A stretch of 64,000 bases of DNA. Source: an uncultured Bacteroides sp. GTDB taxonomy: Bacteria > Bacteroidota > Bacteroidia > Bacteroidales > Bacteroidaceae. Below, piece by piece: positions 63,748 through 64,000 of this stretch (within the stretch, counting starts at the first letter, position 1; every line of letters starts with the position of its first letter). The stretch is taken from the NCBI RefSeq assembly GCF_963677715.1, contig NZ_OY782495.1:868001-932000 (forward strand), written 5' to 3'. Position numbers and translations under genes: made by a program. The notes below the pieces were generated by a model. It saw nothing but the letters and a program-made list of their open reading frames with translations. It was not told the origin of the DNA and searched no databases.

Positions 63748-64000
63748 TGATTATTGTCGTTTTAGATGTTGATTCACTAGTATTCCATTAAAATGGAGAC
63801 AGCAATGAAATTATAAATAAAGAAACAACTTATAATATAAATAAGAAAAACATTATTATATTTGGCAAATTTTAAACATATAATTGATAGATTAACGATC
63901 TATTAATTATTATATGAGCCTTTTTGTTAAACCAAGTTTTTTTTTACATTATTATTTTATGAATGCAAAGCAATGGCTATGAAAGCATAAACAACAACCA
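63748..64000. other. Noncoding right end of the window
   Basis: About 250 very AT-rich bases. A plus-strand -7-like box TATATTTG occurs at 63857-63864, but no plausible start codon with an open frame follows before the window ends; any gene it serves would begin beyond 64000. Confidence 0.4.

Noticed and set aside
63857-63864. Plus-strand -7-like box TATATTTG
   Set aside because: No open frame of useful length follows within the window, so it could not be tied to a gene.

Overview
The window looks like a chromosomal segment of a gut Bacteroidales bacterium, most likely a Bacteroides species. The signs are two SusC/SusD polysaccharide utilisation loci (PULs), two one-polypeptide hybrid two-component (HTCS) type regulators, Bacteroides -7 promoter boxes of the form TAnnTTTG upstream of many genes, and Bacteroides-specific small families (smalltalk, DUF4248, DUF4302, DUF5009). 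The species cannot be fixed from sequence reading alone. No rRNA, tRNA, CRISPR array or insertion sequence was recognised.

Layout. (1) 1-8.2 kb is metabolic: the end of an aldo/keto reductase, then a leftward operon lpdA-lplA-E2-E1(alpha/beta fusion)-flavodoxin forming a complete 2-oxoacid dehydrogenase with its own lipoate ligase. A region able to form alternative RNA stems lies upstream of lpdA, and a divergent DUF3089 hydrolase follows. (2) 8.2-11.4 kb holds an outer-membrane beta-barrel protein and a tiny exported Lys/Ala-rich protein. (3) 11.7-29.5 kb is PUL 1: an HTCS regulator, ROK sugar kinase, GH18-ThuA fusion, SusC/SusD, DUF5009 membrane acyltransferase-like protein, GH10-like lipoprotein, GH9 enzyme and a second ThuA protein. 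The combination suggests a GlcNAc/glucosamine-containing glycan as target. (4) 29.7-50.1 kb is PUL 2: one long leftward run susC-susD-GH92-GH92-BSP metallopeptidase-GH92-calpain-like protease-DUF4302 ending in a strong terminator, with an HTCS-like regulator upstream. It pairs alpha-mannosidases with two proteases, suggesting mannosylated glycoproteins as substrate. The regulator has lost its kinase residues, and one GH92 has Gln where the catalytic acid Glu is expected.

(5) 50.4-53.0 kb has two aldo/keto reductases and a divergent AraC-type regulator that lacks its DNA-binding half. (6) 53.0-59.9 kb is an accessory, phage-like cassette: smalltalk peptide, HU-like protein, a ParA-like ATPase plus AlbA_2/HATPase pair on its own promoter, DUF4248, a replication-type DUF4373 protein, peptidoglycan amidase, NUMOD4/HNH nuclease, a DUF2693-like protein and a divergent HTH regulator. 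(7) 60.1-61.9 kb is an AbiE-type toxin-antitoxin pair. (8) 62.1-63.7 kb has a zinc-independent MDR oxidoreductase and a Crp/Fnr regulator.

The best candidates for undescribed biology are the ParA/AlbA_2 pair, the kinase-dead HTCS, the protease-armed GH92 locus with its Gln-variant enzyme, and the GlcN/GlcNAc-type PUL 1. Functions are assigned from motif recognition and remain predictions.
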